Source: Mortierella sp. BCC40632 (Eukaryota; Mortierellomycota; Mortierellomycetes; Mortierellales; Mortierellaceae). Taken from it: a stretch of 64,000 nucleotides of DNA. Position numbers and translations under genes: made by a program. The notes beneath the pieces were generated by a model. The model was not told where the DNA came from and did no database searches. It saw only the letters and a program-made list of their open reading frames with translations. Positions 34,688 through 47,955 of the stretch are shown here, in pieces; the stretch's first letter is position 1; the number at the start of each line of letters is the position of its first letter. Where the stretch lies: the NCBI GenBank assembly GCA_011634665.1, contig WAEK01000007.1:2452501-2516500 (forward strand), given 5' to 3'.

Positions 34688-35579
34688 ATTAAAGCGGCTA
34701 CAGTCGAGAAAGCCTTTTTTGAGTGCCCAGGTCCTGCTTTAAGAGCCATGAAGTTAATTAGTGGCAAATGCTGTAGCTCAACAAGGAGACATTCAGATAG
34801 AGTGGCGCAGCGACACATCCTCAGGATGTATTAAGGATCATCGGCGAACTCTCCCTGAGAGACTTCCCTAAAATGGCATCACAGTTTTAGACCAACAATC
34901 TTGAAAGTATTACTTGTCGATATCCACTGCAGGCCGCCTCATTGTTTGCTGAAGACGAATCTACTGCACCTCACTTTCCTTGGCTGGTCGCTCCTTTTCT
35001 CCTGTTATGACTGCTTCTCCTCGGCCAGGGCGAAAGACGGAGGCAAAGGAGGCCTGACCAGTAAGAGAACGAGAACAGGCCAAGGGAATCTCGAGACTGT
35101 CCCGACGGCGGAATGTCCACAAGGGTCTTACGTGGGACTGGGCTCTGCTGCGACTCTGCGATAGCGGGCAGACGCGCGACAGTATGGTGTCCGACGACTG
35201 TCAAGGCATCCTTGCCAGAACGAGCTTCGCACGTGCCCTTGGGCGATTCATGTTCTTTATTTCCACCTCTGTTTCCTCAATCGCGCAATCGCGCATCCTA
35301 TCCATTCTCCCCTCCTCTCCAGCTAATCCATCGATTTTGCATCGCACCCAGACTCTGGCGCATCGCCCCTTCCCGCCCACGGCCGTCTACCACTTGCCAT
35401 TTGTCATTGATCATTCGCCTTACCGCTGCAACGCACTTTTGCTTGTGCTACTCCCATCGGATCTCCATCAGTGCCCACAACCGCATTCGCTACCATACTT
35501 CTCCAACCTCATTTGCTTCGGCCATCAGTTTTTCCCGTGCCACTCTCCAGAGTCCCGCCCTTGAGCGCTCCCATCCGCC
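34688..35579. other. Spacer and leader before the Spt23/Mga2-like gene
   Basis: About 890 bp without a gene. The last 350 bp are pyrimidine-rich (CCTCTCC blocks) and probably form the 5' leader. Confidence 0.45.
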
Positions 35580-35840
35580 ATGACTCTGCTTAAGCTGCCG
35601 ATCGCTTCACCACCCATTCCTCCCTCTTCACATCCCTCTGCCTCTTCAGTCTCCTCGCTTCCTGCACACTTCCCGGGCCCCCAGTCCATCAACCGCGCTA
35701 ATGCACCATTGCAGCTTCAGCAGCAACGACTAGCACTCCAACTGCAGCAGCAACAGGCACAACTGCAGCTCCAGCACATTCACCGTCAACGACGATATCA
35801 GCTTGAAGGCCAACAACTACAACAACAGCAGCAGCAACAG

Positions 35841-35872
<32 letters not shown>

Positions 35873-37128
35873 AAAGCAACAGCAGCAACAGCAACAGCAA
35901 CAACAGCAGCAATCTCATCAATCCCAGCAGCCCCATCAAGCATACTCTTTGCACCACACGCAGATTGCGGACACAGTGTCGGCCTCCTCAATAGCTCAGG
36001 AGCTATTTGTACCTTCTCCTCTCCCCCCTTCTACTCCTGAAGACTCTCTCTTCTCGAGCGCTCCTCGTCCTCCTATACATCAGACTAACCTGCAGCAACC
36101 CCCAACCCCAACCCCTTCCCAGCCTCCAATTGTATCAGTGCCCCAGTCTCTCGCACCAACATCTTCCGCAGAGCCATCCATCATTTCGGGCAACACTTTA
36201 ATCAACACGTTTCATAACAGTAACCCCGGCTCACATTATCTCCTCCAGACCTCAGGGGTAACGACTACAGCCATGAATATCTTGACCATGCCTTCGGTTC
36301 CACTTCACCAACATTCTGTCTTTTCTACCAACCCTTTGCTCATTCAGCAACCACTTCACTCAACATCTTTAATATCGGACCAACAGCAACAGCACCATCA
36401 ACAGCAGCAACTTCAACAACTTCAACAGCAACAGCGATTATTACAAACTGCAGACAACAATGATTCACTCTTTCAGTCCATCAAATACGAACCTGGGCAG
36501 CTTTCGTCGGTGCAGGCGCCACCGCCGAGCACGAGGATGAGCGTCGACCAGTTTGTTTCCAGTACGACCGACCTCTTGAACACCACAGCTCCCGATCACC
36601 CATCTGTAAGAGCAACAGGGTATTCAGTGAATGACTGGATCACGTCGGAGAGCATGGCGTTGGATAGATCATTGACCCTTTCTAGATCAGGAGCAGGGAC
36701 TGGTAAGTGAAGCTGAAGGGAATATTCTTTTTACCTTCTTGCACCAAAGGAAAAAAAAAAGAAAGAAAAAACTAAAAAACTAAAAAAAATGTGTTTGTGC
36801 GCGGGATGAAATGCGCGATCGCCCACACAGCTTTAGACGTCGACAGCCTCCGACGCGCATCTCTCCCGCAGAGACTAACAGGAAACAGCGGCAGCGGCAG
36901 CAATGGAAGTAATAACGGCAGCAATAGCAGCGAAAGCGTTTGGGCGCCAAGTACTATCAGCGAGGTGCGAATTCTTCATTTCTGCGAAAGAGCGAAACTT
37001 AGATTATTTGGCTATAATGTTTTTTTTCTTGGGGGGGGACTTGCGCTCAATTGAATGGGACGTCTCCCTCTCTCCCAGTCTCTCTCTCTCTCTTTCTCTC
37101 TTCTCTCCTCTCTCTTCTCTTCTCTCTT

Positions 37129-37173
<45 letters not shown>

Positions 37174-40100
37174 CCTTCACTACCATCACCCTCCCCCCAT
37201 ACATGTACCTTCTTACATACTCTTCACGCACCAACCTCAGAGTACTCAACTCTACCTTCCCCACCTCCTTCACAATTGGATATTAACACCAACTTTTCCC
37301 TGTCTCTGACTCTCGCTCGCCCTCTCTTTCCCATTTTGTCCTTTCTACGCCCAACAAACCGTGGCCCTTTATGCCTACGCTGCTCGCTATGGCTATAAAG
37401 ACCTATGACTCTCTGTCTGGATATACTCTAGATGCCCGAATCATGCAGAAGAAAGACCAAATGGAGGAGCTATGCACCTCTGGAGCAGTTATCCCTGCTC
37501 CTAATGTTGAAGAAGTCAGGACGGGTCAGCAGTTCCTGATCAAACTTCAACTCTCACAGCCTGGTGTCGTCCCATCCTCTACAAAATTCCCTACGGTGCG
37601 CGTCGAGCGACGCGAGGCTATCAGCACTGCAGGAGAACCTCGTGCCGAGCCAGAACCTTTGACTCTCCAGATTATCGTTCATCTCGTCAAAAGTGGTCAG
37701 ATCCGTAAAGGCGCCTGTGCCAAATGCTGCCATAAGGTAATCTCAAAAGCAAAAGAAATGGAAAGAATATGAAACTCCCCACAACCCAACCCAAGTTTGA
37801 GTTGTTGTAACATTTTTGGACTAGGTCGTGTTCATCGATAAGGCCTGGTCCCAACGTCCATACTCGGACGAAATTACTTAACTAATCTCTGTTACTGACT
37901 CTTTGAATTTTAACTTGTATATTCTTGGTTTTTTCCTCTTGGGGGGGGGGTACTCTATAGTATGGACCAACATCACCTATTCTGGTTCTCTTGGACCCAT
38001 TATCGCCCTCTGCGACGGATCCATCCTCGTATGCACACCTGGACACCTCAAACGGCTCGGTGACCATTTTGGCCAAAGTTCTCTGTTCATCCACAGATCA
38101 TGGTGAAAGAGGCAACAAAGATCGCTACCGGTTTGAATTCCGTCTGCGACGAACGAGCTCGATGTGTGGACAAATGAAGCAAGAAGGTAGCCCAGTTGGT
38201 TTTGGCAAGAAGGCTGAGGATGGCGAAATAGTCGCTTCATGTATTACTATGCCTATCATGTGCTCTGGACACCACAAGGCTAAGAAGGCCTACCCCAATC
38301 AGAGGGCATCCAAAGTCACTAAGGAAGATGGCGGACCTGTACCTAAAACAAAAACCATTAAGCGTCATAAGAGTATTTCCAACTCTTTGACGCCATTGCA
38401 AGGCCCCAACATGTCGACCTCAGATCAATCTGAAATGTTTCTTCGCTCAGGGTCAATATCAAGCAATTCCAACTACCCTTCGCCTTTCCCCTATATTCAA
38501 GACACAGCCTCAAACATTTCCATGATGTCCAACTTTGGAGATGATCAATCGAGTGAGGCAGACGCCGGCAACAGTAGCGGCATCCAACTTCAATCCTCAA
38601 CAGCGGACTTGTTTTCTGGACAAGATCATCAATCATCAAATAATTCGGTGCCAAGGGTCTTTGAAATCCGACCCGACCATGGCCCGATTCGCAAGACCAC
38701 AGATGTTGTCCTTCGCGGTCTGTTCTTTAGAGATGGGATGGTCCCGTACTTTGGTTGTTTCCCCGCCCAAGATATCATCGTTGAGACCTCTACACTTATC
38801 GTTTGTAAGGCACCAGAGAGCCCCCTTCCTGGAACAGTCCCTATTTCAATTTATGATAGCAATGGCGCCAGCTTTGCAGATCTCGGTCAGTTTACCTACA
38901 CGGACGACTCGGAGACAGAACTCTTGATTCTACAGCTTCAACTCCGAATGGCACATCGTGCACTAGAATATTTGCACACTCAAGCGACTGGTCAGAGAGG
39001 AAGTGCGACCGATATCTTGCGTGGAATTCCTGGGTTATCCCCATCATCACCATACTCAGGCGGCTCTTCGTTCAGTGGGGGGAACACAATGGCGTTTATG
39101 GATGGACTGGAGAGTGATGATTCAGAACAACCCATGTTAACACTTGAGCAAGTCGAGAACGGTATTCTAAACACATTGGAACTTTTGCCTGCAGAGGTGG
39201 ACATCTCAATCCAGATCAGGAACCAAGGCAATCTACTCCACCTGAGTATTTTGTTAGGATTCAGTCGCCTAGCATTGCGCCTCATCGAGGCTGGATGTGA
39301 TCTCGAGGCTCTGGATGCCTGGGGTATGACGCCTCTTATGTATGCTGTCCTTCAGGGCAATGAGATGATCGTCAGAGAGCTTGTCCTCGGTAAGTTATGA
39401 CCTCCATTCCCGTAGAAGAATCTTGATACCCAACCATATTAGTCTAACCTCTACTCGTTTTTATACTCCTCATGTGTCTTTTTTCTAGCTGGTGCGTCAT
39501 CATCAGGTGCAAGAACCCCACGCGACTTCTACGCTTATCTGCCTCGACCCGTCGTACCGACAGTCACAGTCATTGGCTATCTCACCATCAGCTGTACCCG
39601 CTACTCGCATGTCTCTCGCTCCAGTATCCCTGCCGCGACAGATAGAAGCCTCCATGTTGTACAAACTATCTATAGCGAAATGTCCGACTTTTCAGAAGAT
39701 GATGGCGAAAAGGATGGTAGTGAACCAACGACTAATCTAGCGGCTCCGTCATCAACAAGCGCTTCAGAGATTTCTGTCCCAGTTGCATCAGCATCTACCA
39801 TGGCACCAGAGACTCCTCCGACAATGGTAGCTAATGCTCCAACATCTCAATCTCCTCGACTTTCTTCATCAGCACATAGTGGCGAGAGTAGAGTGAATGA
39901 GAATGATCCAGTGATGTTGGCTCGCTTAGCGGAAGCTATTCAGAGGGTTCATGTGAATCAGGACATGGCACCATTGGATCAACAGGATCTTCCACCTATG
40001 CAAACTATAGGATCCGATGGTAGTATTATTGTCAACAATAAGGTTCTCAAGGGAGACGAAATCCGCCGAGGCATCATACCTGAAGGAAGCGCAGACACCA

Positions 40101-41182
40101 CCTCATCCACAACCGAGAGAAAAGAGTCTGGATATCATAGCGGAGTTTACTCCGAGGTTCAAGATAGACTTCTTCACTTGAACCGAGCCCCACTCCCATC
40201 CAAGGACCTTGAGATGAAAGCTATCTTTCACAAACCAGCGTCCATGATGCCAAAAGTACCAAGTTCAACTGTAGTGCCAGAGAATTTGTTCCGAACTGGA
40301 GATTCCTTCTCGATCGAGATCCGACTGGCAACAACAGCTCTGGGGGGTGAAGGAAATTCAGGACCAGAATTGCCTCTTCCAAAGGAATTCGTTGGCATCC
40401 GGTTCCCACATGAGATGGTGAAACGAACAAGCGGCAACCCATTCTCGACGTTTGACGAGATGACGTATAACTTGAGGACATATATTGAGTTAGGAAGGCC
40501 AGAGGATGGTAGCTCTGCTTCTTCTTCCTCATCCTCTTATAGACCGTCGTCGTCATCATCATCATCGCCTTGTACTCACCTGCTAGATGGCCGTGAGCCT
40601 TCAGTCCATGGAGACGGCGTGGACTTGAAGAGCGCATGTAAATCGTGCTCCTTATTCTTGCATGAACGCAAGAAACTATCACCCACAAGAATCTCGCAAG
40701 AAGACCCAACGATCTATCCGATTTTGCAGTTCCATTTGCCTACGGCATCCATTGCCAATATTGGGCAGCAGCAACAGCCGACTCTATTACCTCTGGAGGA
40801 TAACCCATCTGCACATCGACCTGGCGGGGTGGTTGAGCTAAAGGATGGTCGGCTGACGGTAAAGGCGAGGGTGAATTGCTCAAGTCTGCATAATTTGATT
40901 CAACGTGAGAAGGCTCGACGAACAGCCGAGCGAAGGGAAAGACAGCAAGAACAGCAACAAGCACAGTTGGCATCGACTATCGCATCGTCCTCATCAACGA
41001 TGCCACCTTCCTCTTCCTCATCCACTTCAGACAAGGGCAAGATGCCACTGGACATGTCGGATCTTCAAGACCCGGGATTCGTCTTTACATTCGAATTGGT
41101 TCATCCAGTCTTGAACACGGTAGTAGCACGTTGCGAGGCAGGTCCGATCCTCTTCCAGAGCTATTCCCGAGGAAGAAGCTGA
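35580..41182 (+). CDS. Spt23/Mga2-like transcription factor: poly-Q, N-module, IPT, ankyrin, second N-module-like region
   Basis: Proposed exons: 35580-36702, 36831-36964, 37401-37736, 37825-37878, 37961-39389, 39489-41182, about 1589 residues. The N-terminus is low-complexity with a long Gln tract. Module D1 (about 420-680) has RTGQQFLIKLQL, then ACAKCCHK and a RYRFEFRL end. An IPT/TIG domain follows (about 780-870: VPRVFEIRPDHGP, DVVLRGLFF, QFTYTD), then an ankyrin-type region (about 960-1026: GNLLHLSILLGFSRLALRL, WGMTPLMYAV). The last exon encodes module D2, which looks like a diverged repeat of D1 (RTGDSFSIEIRL, ACKSCSLFLHE, FVFTFELVHPV). Fungal Spt23/Mga2 are membrane-anchored regulators of fatty-acid desaturase genes; no clear transmembrane anchor is seen here. 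The start of exon 3 is uncertain, and exon 4 has no GT donor in phase (see findings). Single-gene status rests on the phase-matched intron 39390-39488. Confidence 0.7.
35818..35922 (+). repeat. CAG/CAA repeat coding for poly-Gln
   Basis: Mixed CAG and CAA codons, in frame with the Spt23/Mga2-like protein, encode about 35 residues that are nearly all Gln (one Lys). A second shorter Gln-rich block follows at 36379-36436. Confidence 0.9.
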
Positions 41183-41852
41183 AGTGATTTTTAATCGATA
41201 CCTATTGTTTGTGCGATTTCCTTGTTCTTTTTTCTTTTTTTCTTTTTTTGCTAGCATTCTATTGATATAAAATAATAATAATAAAAAAGGCCATTAATCT
41301 GAACATCGCGGATGTTTTATCCTCATTTACCTATTGAACTATGATTGAACTGTTGATTATACCCAGACTTTTTTTTTTTTTCACCCCTTCGCCCAGAAAC
41401 TTTTTACTAACAAACGGATTATTGCTTCGGAGCGGAATAGAGCTATTTAAATCAGTAGAAACCGGTATGTTGAACCGACGACCGGTTTTCCACAGTTGGA
41501 TCAATACACCTTCTTTGACCAGCGAACCATTTTTCCTCTCAAACTCCCTCCCCTCCCTCCCTCCGCTCTCTCCCAAAATTTTTTTTTTTTTTTTCGGCTG
41601 ACGATGATTAACCTATCAATGACCGGTCGGGTTGATTTTTGATGAATGGGCGCAGAGTGGAGACTTTTGCGCAACAGTGTCTAGGCTCTAAATAACCGTA
41701 TTCAAATTAACCGACTTTCACTACTACTTTTCAAAAAAGCACTAATGATTAACTGGCTCCTTTCATTTTGCGAGACCAATTGACTAGAACCCGAAACTAA
41801 AGCAAAGAGCTGAAGAGTTGAGAGGTAGAAGGTAGAATGAGAAGATGAGAAG

Positions 41853-41894
<42 letters not shown>

Positions 41895-42293
41895 GGGAAA
41901 GAGGATAAGGGGGTGATACAAGTTTTGAGTTCCATCATAGACTTTGTGGATTGAACCATTACGAGAGCCATTAAAGAATCGTTTGAGAAACCCTTCCTCT
42001 CCTCCATGTATGCTTTTAACTTCGAAAGGGCGATTACCGGTTGGTCGGTCAATAGGCGCAAACGTGGCACGCTTATTGGTTCTTGCAGCTATCTTTCTCT
42101 CTTGCTGTGATCACAAGTCATGGTCAAGGGATGAGAGGGAAAAATAGACTCGTAGAATCAACCTGGTCAGGTTGATCCGATTATACCACCGCCATTGCTT
42201 ATCTGGTTAAAGTCCAAGAAAATTAAAAAAAAGAACAGGTTTCCTCCAGAGGTTCTGAACCCTGTCCATCTTCAAACAACTCAAACTCCAACC
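41183..42293. other. Spacer with long homopolymer tracts
   Basis: Contains poly(T) (41579-41594) and a 36-base poly(A) run (41857-41892). No gene supported. Confidence 0.5.
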
Positions 42294-44138
42294 ATGCCAA
42301 AAATCATCCTAGGGTATTGAGTTCTCTTCGTTCATTCTTCTCTTGCCCTCAAACAGTCTTTACCCGATTCAAAGTTCGAACCACTTACAAGAGTGTACTT
42401 TACTCAATATATGGTGAATAGAACCATGACGTTTGGCCTGGAGTCTTCCGACTCTGCCAGCACAGCCGTCCGTGTTCGAGGGATCGAGGATACGAGACCT
42501 TACCTCGAACTATTCTCTGCTCGCGGACACATTGAGCTTGACACGGCAAGGATGTATTGCCAAGGTGATACAGAAAAGGTAAGGGCTCTGTAATCTAAAA
42601 AGTGAAACGACAAGTCTTTTCATCTTCAGTCTTCGCGATTTGGAGAATGTTTCTTCTCACTTACTTATGAGCATACCATTGTTGACTTTTAGGTTCTGGG
42701 GGCATTACCAAAAGACCATCTAAAGATATCCACCAAGGTCTGGCCCACTAATCCACAAGGGCATGGAGCTATGAACGTCAAGAAGACCCTTCGTGCGTCA
42801 CTAGCAGCCTTGAATACCAACAGGGTCGATATTTTTTACCTTCATGCTCCAGACTACACAACTCCTTTTGAGGAGACTCTCAAGGCAGTAGATGAACTCT
42901 ACCAAGAGGGGCACTTTGAGAGAGTAAGTTCGCTGTGTGTGTGTTAGGGCATTGGTTTTGAGTCGCTATCGCTTGGACCTGCTTAAGCAATAGGAGGTAT
43001 TCTAAGCGTCGCCACACTAATGCCTGCTTGTCCGATTTCCTGTCTTTGAGCATGTAGTTTGGGCTGTCCAACTATAGTGCCTGGCAGGTGACCCTTATTC
43101 ATCAAATTTGCAAGCAAAATGGGTACATCATCCCAACTGTCTATCAAGGCCTGGTAAATCAAATATATCCCGATATCGACTAGAAAGCGGGGTAGCTCGA
43201 TGTAACTTGAATTCTAACGAGTGTGTATGTGAAATCCCCGATCTACACGCTAAACAACCCACTTTTTTTTTCCCCCCTTTCTTTTATTTTATTTTGTTTT
43301 TAGTATAACGCGATTACTCGAGATGTGTGCCGAGAACTGCTCCCTTGCCTCAGGAGTCTTAACATGGCCTTCTATGCCTACAACCCAATCGTGTGTATCT
43401 TTTTTTACTGTTTTTTTTTTTTTTTTTTTTTTGGCTCTTACTTTGTATTTTGAGTGCTGGAGGTTTGGGAGATTGGGAATCCAATAGTCTTCCATATTCA
43501 TTCATCAATATCTTCACAACAACCTAGGCCGGAGGTATCCTCTCCGGAAAATATACTTTTGAGACTGAAGAAGGGAATGCAAGTGACTTTGGTCGCTTTG
43601 ACGCCAAGGTACATAAAACCCAAGCCTATGGACTTGTATTCTTCTCTTCGGTCTATTATTTAGCGGTATCCAAGTTGCTAACAGATTGTGTCATGCTGGT
43701 CTTCTTCTTGGTTGAGTATAGACGGTATTTGGACACCTGTAAGTCTTGAACAATTGCAGCTGAAAGTTCAAGAGGCGAATATTGGTAATTATGATTGCTT
43801 GATTGACCATTCCTCTGCCTCTGAGTAGCTACCGTAGGCGGTACGGGAGCACGCAACACGCTGAGGCTATAAGGAAGCTCATCCTCATCGCGGCAGAGAA
43901 TAACCTGACCCTGCTAGAGGCTTCACTTCGATGGATTTTTCACCACGCTGGCCTAGGGTTGGAGGACGGAATCATCATCGGAGCGTCGTCTCTCGATCAA
44001 CTAGAGAGGAACATGGATATTCTCAAAGAAGGGCCATTGCCTCAGACAATGGTCCTGGCCTTTGATGATGCCTGGGAATACACAAAGAACTGGGTGATCC
44101 CGTACTTTTGGCCTGACCCAGCGAAAGTGGGTGCCTAG
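42294..44138 (+). CDS. Aldo-keto reductase (AKR7-like), eight exons with a 17-nt micro-exon
   Basis: Exons 42294-42313, 42422-42578, 42693-42923, 43058-43153, 43304-43390, 43528-43608, 43722-43738 and 43829-44138 give 332 residues. The family folds as a TIM barrel and reduces aldehydes or ketones with NADPH. The catalytic tetrad is visible: Asp and Tyr in LDTARMY, Lys in STKVWP, His in FYLHAPD. Other family marks are MPKIILGTMTFG at the start, FGLSNYSAWQV, YAYNPIAGGILSGKY and the cofactor-binding segment IIIGASSLDQLERN near the end. This is closest to the aflatoxin-aldehyde reductase-type AKR7 group by eye. Exon 1 is only 20 nt and exon 7 only 17 nt; both are needed to keep phase and conserved sequence. 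Substrate unknown. The next gene starts 127 bp downstream on the same strand. Confidence 0.9.
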
Positions 44139-44264
44139 GAGAAGGGAAAGGGGAAAATAAAAATATGTGTGGCTTTTGTTGTGTAGATCTCCTTCCTTGG
44201 CTTCGCCTTTTTTTTTTTTTTTTTTTTGCTCAGTGCTCAAGCATCATCTCGCATCCCTAGAACA

Positions 44265-44731
44265 ATGGCCACTCCCGATCAGACAGCCTCGGCCGCACCA
44301 GCAGCACCAACCCCTACCCCAGCTCCAGCAGTACCCGAGACTAAGGATGCTCACCAGTCATCGAATCCGTTCCTGAGCGCCGACGATGTGAACGATCATG
44401 CTATTCATCTCGTGGTCGATACTTCGCCATTCCTTCGAGGAGGTGCCCAGAAACTCCGCATCCTTGGAGATAACTTTTATACTATCCCCGAGGTTCTGAA
44501 CGAAATCAGGGATCGACAGGCTCGTCAGGACTTGGCTATGCTTCCCTTTGACATCCAGGTGATCAACCCGAACGAGTCTTCTGTGCGCGCAGGTAACGGT
44601 CAACTCTTGGAACAACCAATGCAACACACCACTACCCCTGACCCTCTCCTTCAAGGTGGAACTCTTCATAAAAAAGGAATTGGACAAAAGGAGCAATGAT
44701 AGCGCACTACCTTTCCAAGGATTAGAATGGC

Positions 44732-44765
<34 letters not shown>

Positions 44766-45611
44766 AGTTAAACATCTACTGACTTTTTCTTTCTTGTCCC
44801 CCTCATTTCATGACAGTTGCGGCTTTTGCCAAGAAAACAGGAGATTATGCCGTCCTCTCAGCAACAGATCTTCGAGTCCTGGCCTTAACCTATCAACTCG
44901 AGATGGAGAAGTGTGGAGCTAAACGTATCCGAACAGAGCCCATTCGTCCCAATGTCCAGAGCGGATCCAAGTCCTCAGCACAACAGGCTCCACAAAAATC
45001 CAACAGAAGAAGAAAGAATGCTGCCATGGAGATCACTGGAGAGTTTGAAGGCGAGACTGCCGAGTCCACCACTGGCAAGGAAGAAGGTACTCCTGAGAAG
45101 GAGGCGAACAAGGAAACTGACCAGAGTGGAGCTACAGTTCTGGAAGAAGGATCCGATAGCGAGGATGATGCGGAGGATGAGGTCTTGGATGAGCAAGAAA
45201 TCGCAGCCGTCACTCAAGCGTTGGATAAGCTTTCTGCGGCTGATCAAAAGAACACATCGGATGAAGCCAGCAGCTCCAACACACAGAATGAAGCGCAGGA
45301 TCCAGAGCAAAGCACTGAGAATGCTGAAGGTGAACAAGGAGAAGGCGATGACAGTGACGGAGAATGGATCACACCCGAGAATGTGAAGAAAATCAAGCGC
45401 CATGGAACATTGAAGCCCAAGAAGAAGACGCGTAAGGCAATGAAGATGCAGGTTGCCTGTATGACTGCTGATTTCGCCATGCAGAACGTCCTGCTCCAGA
45501 TGGGTCTTAATCTCTTGTCATCGGATGGTCTCCGTATCTCCAAGATCAAGAGCTGGGTCCTGCGTTGTCATACCTGCACAAAGTAAGTCACTTTCCTCAT
45601 CTCTCTAAATA

Positions 45612-45646
<35 letters not shown>

Positions 45647-46149
45647 TATGAATGACTTTTAGAGGCGATAGAATGTTCTCAAATACCTGGTAGTATGGAA
45701 GACTAATATGATCTACATTTTCTTCATGGTGACAAATATTGTATCGTTCTAGGGTGACCTCTGATATGGACAAGCAGTTCTGCCCCAGCTGTGGAAGTGC
45801 AACATTGATGCGTACATCGACTAGCACAGACCAGAATGGCAATGTGAGATACTATCTGAAAAAGAACATGGTGTACAACCTCCGCGGCACCAAATACTCG
45901 ATCCCAACACCTAAGGGAGGACGGAGAAACAACGATCTTATTTTGCGTGAGGATCAAAGAGAATATGAACTTGCCAAGAACTTCCAAAGACGTCAAAGGA
46001 ATATCGATGCATTCGACCCAGATTATGTCCCTCGACTCTTGGAGGGTCAAATCGACACTCGAAACCCCTATGGTGCACCAATCATTGGTTATGGAAAGCG
46101 TAACCCCAATGCGGTCAAAAAGAACCAGACTCTTAGGAGGAGACGCTAA
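44265..46149 (+). CDS. NOB1: Nob1 endonuclease, 20S pre-rRNA D-site cleavage
   Basis: Exons 44265-44592, 44817-45582 and 45753-46149 give 496 residues. Nob1 makes the final cut that turns 20S pre-rRNA into 18S rRNA in cytoplasmic pre-40S particles. The PIN domain starts at LVVDTSPFLRGG (metal-binding Asp near residue 52) and continues with YTIPEVLNEIRD and, in exon 2, KKTGDYAVLSATDLRVLAL. A long acidic linker (Glu/Asp/Ser-rich, about 150-270) separates it from the C-terminal zinc ribbon with CHTC and CPSC pairs. That is followed by the family's KGGRRNNDLILREDQ segment and a basic tail ending RRRR. The first ATG after a poly(T) leader was used as start. Intron 44593-44816 contains a CT repeat. 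Only 126 bp separate it from the preceding reductase gene. Confidence 0.95.
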
Positions 46150-46416
46150 GAGAGGACACCAGAATAGCATTCTTTTTTCTTCTGCATCAACGCCTTTTCA
46201 TACTTTTTTCTCTCATTCATTCATCATGCCAAATACAGACTACAAAATGCTGACCAATGAATTAGCCACGGTGCGGATCCTTTAATTTTTAAAAAAAAAA
46301 AAAAAAAAAAAATGCGAAAAGAACACTAAGAGAAGAGAATGGGGAGATCTAAAAATGAAAGTCTAGCATAAAATGAGGGGAAAGGGGAGAGGGGTATATT
46401 TGTCTTTACTCTTAAA

Positions 46417-47890
46417 CTACATAGCACTGGCCTGGACAGGGTTTGGGCCACAGGAACAGAAACTATTCACTAATTCTTCAATTCCTTGTCGCATTTTGTC
46501 CGCTTCCTCCTTCAGGACCATACTTGAGGTTGAATGTTCTGCATCCACTTCCAAAGCTTTGCGTCTTAGGGATTCGAACTGACGGTTAACTTTGCTAGGC
46601 AACGTCAGGAACAACGTGCTAGGAGAACTGATCAGGAACAACGTTCCAAAGACCAACGCTCCTTCGTGTTGCAACTTGGCAAGTCGCGCCTCTTTGCTAT
46701 TGGCGTTTTTGCTGCTGTCCACTTGCGAAGGAAATGCGGAAGAGACAAGCGAATAAAGCTCTGTCGCTCGGATCGACTCGATCAACTCAGTCGTATCCCG
46801 AAGACGATGTGCTTGCTGCTGGCTCACCCAGAACGCATATTCATGTGGAATCCCTTGAAGAACTACAGAGATCATATGACGAAGCGTCTGTGGGTTCTCT
46901 TGTTGGACACGGCTAGGAAGATCTTTGCAAAAGGTCTGTGCCAAAGACGTCCAGCTCAGCTTTTTGTCTGGGACCTGAGTGTTGGTCGGGTCTGATCCTG
47001 CGGTCGACTTGCAGTTAGTGGCTGGGGTAGGGGTCGTTGACATGGATACAGTGCTTGCCTGAGCACTAGTGGTCGCACCAGCATTATTAGTGGGTGTGCT
47101 TTGAGCGAGCGAATCTGTATTTAGAGCTGGCTTGTTGGCGATGTTGGTCACATCGAGAAGGTTGTTTCCACTCTGTGATTTTTTGATTTTGCAAAGAGAA
47201 ATGGCAGGCTGGTCCTTGTTAGCTGAGAGGAGAAAGTAGCCTCGAGAAGTTCCCGTCTCGACATCGACAGGGTAGAGAGCCTTCCAGAGCTCTCTAACAG
47301 AGACAAAGTAGGATGGGTACTTGTATCTAGCGGTATCAAGAATCAAGACCTTTTCTGCGCCAGGGACATATCCTCCGATTGGGCTATAACATTTCATGAA
47401 TAGACAATACGATTGGGATGGTCAGTCCATGTTGCACACTTAGAAAGAAAGAAAGAAAGAAAGGGAGAGAGAAGGTTTGAGTCGAGTGTTTTGGGGAGAG
47501 CTATTACTCACCTGAAATGACCATCTCCTGTTTGACCGAGTGATTTCCTCGAGAAAGAAACAACCATGTGGATATCATCGCGACTGCAAACCATTTCAAG
47601 GTCCTTTTTGAACTGTTCTAGCGTGACTTGGTTTGCACGGCGGACTTGAACGTCGCAGTGGCATTTACTCAGACAGGCAAACTGAGCAAAAGTGATGCCC
47701 TTCGTCTTGACTTGTTCTGTTGGCGCACAGCACTCGAGGAGCTCGTCACTGTACCATCTCCAGGCCCCTTTCCACTGGCGCTGCGGGTCAACCTCCAATG
47801 AGTTCAGGACCATTGCAAGGGAACTGGGACCACAAAAAGCTGGCTCGCTCTGAGTTGTAAAATTTCCTACTAGGGAAAAGTAGCCTTCGC

Positions 47891-47955
<65 letters not shown>

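Noticed and set aside
39489..41182. Last exon of the Spt23/Mga2-like gene as a separate gene starting at ATG 39680
   Set aside because: The frame is open for 63 codons upstream of that ATG, back to a CTAG acceptor that is phase-matched with the ankyrin exon through a 99-nt GTAAGT intron. It also continues the ankyrin text (ELVLAGAS). Transcripts should still be checked.
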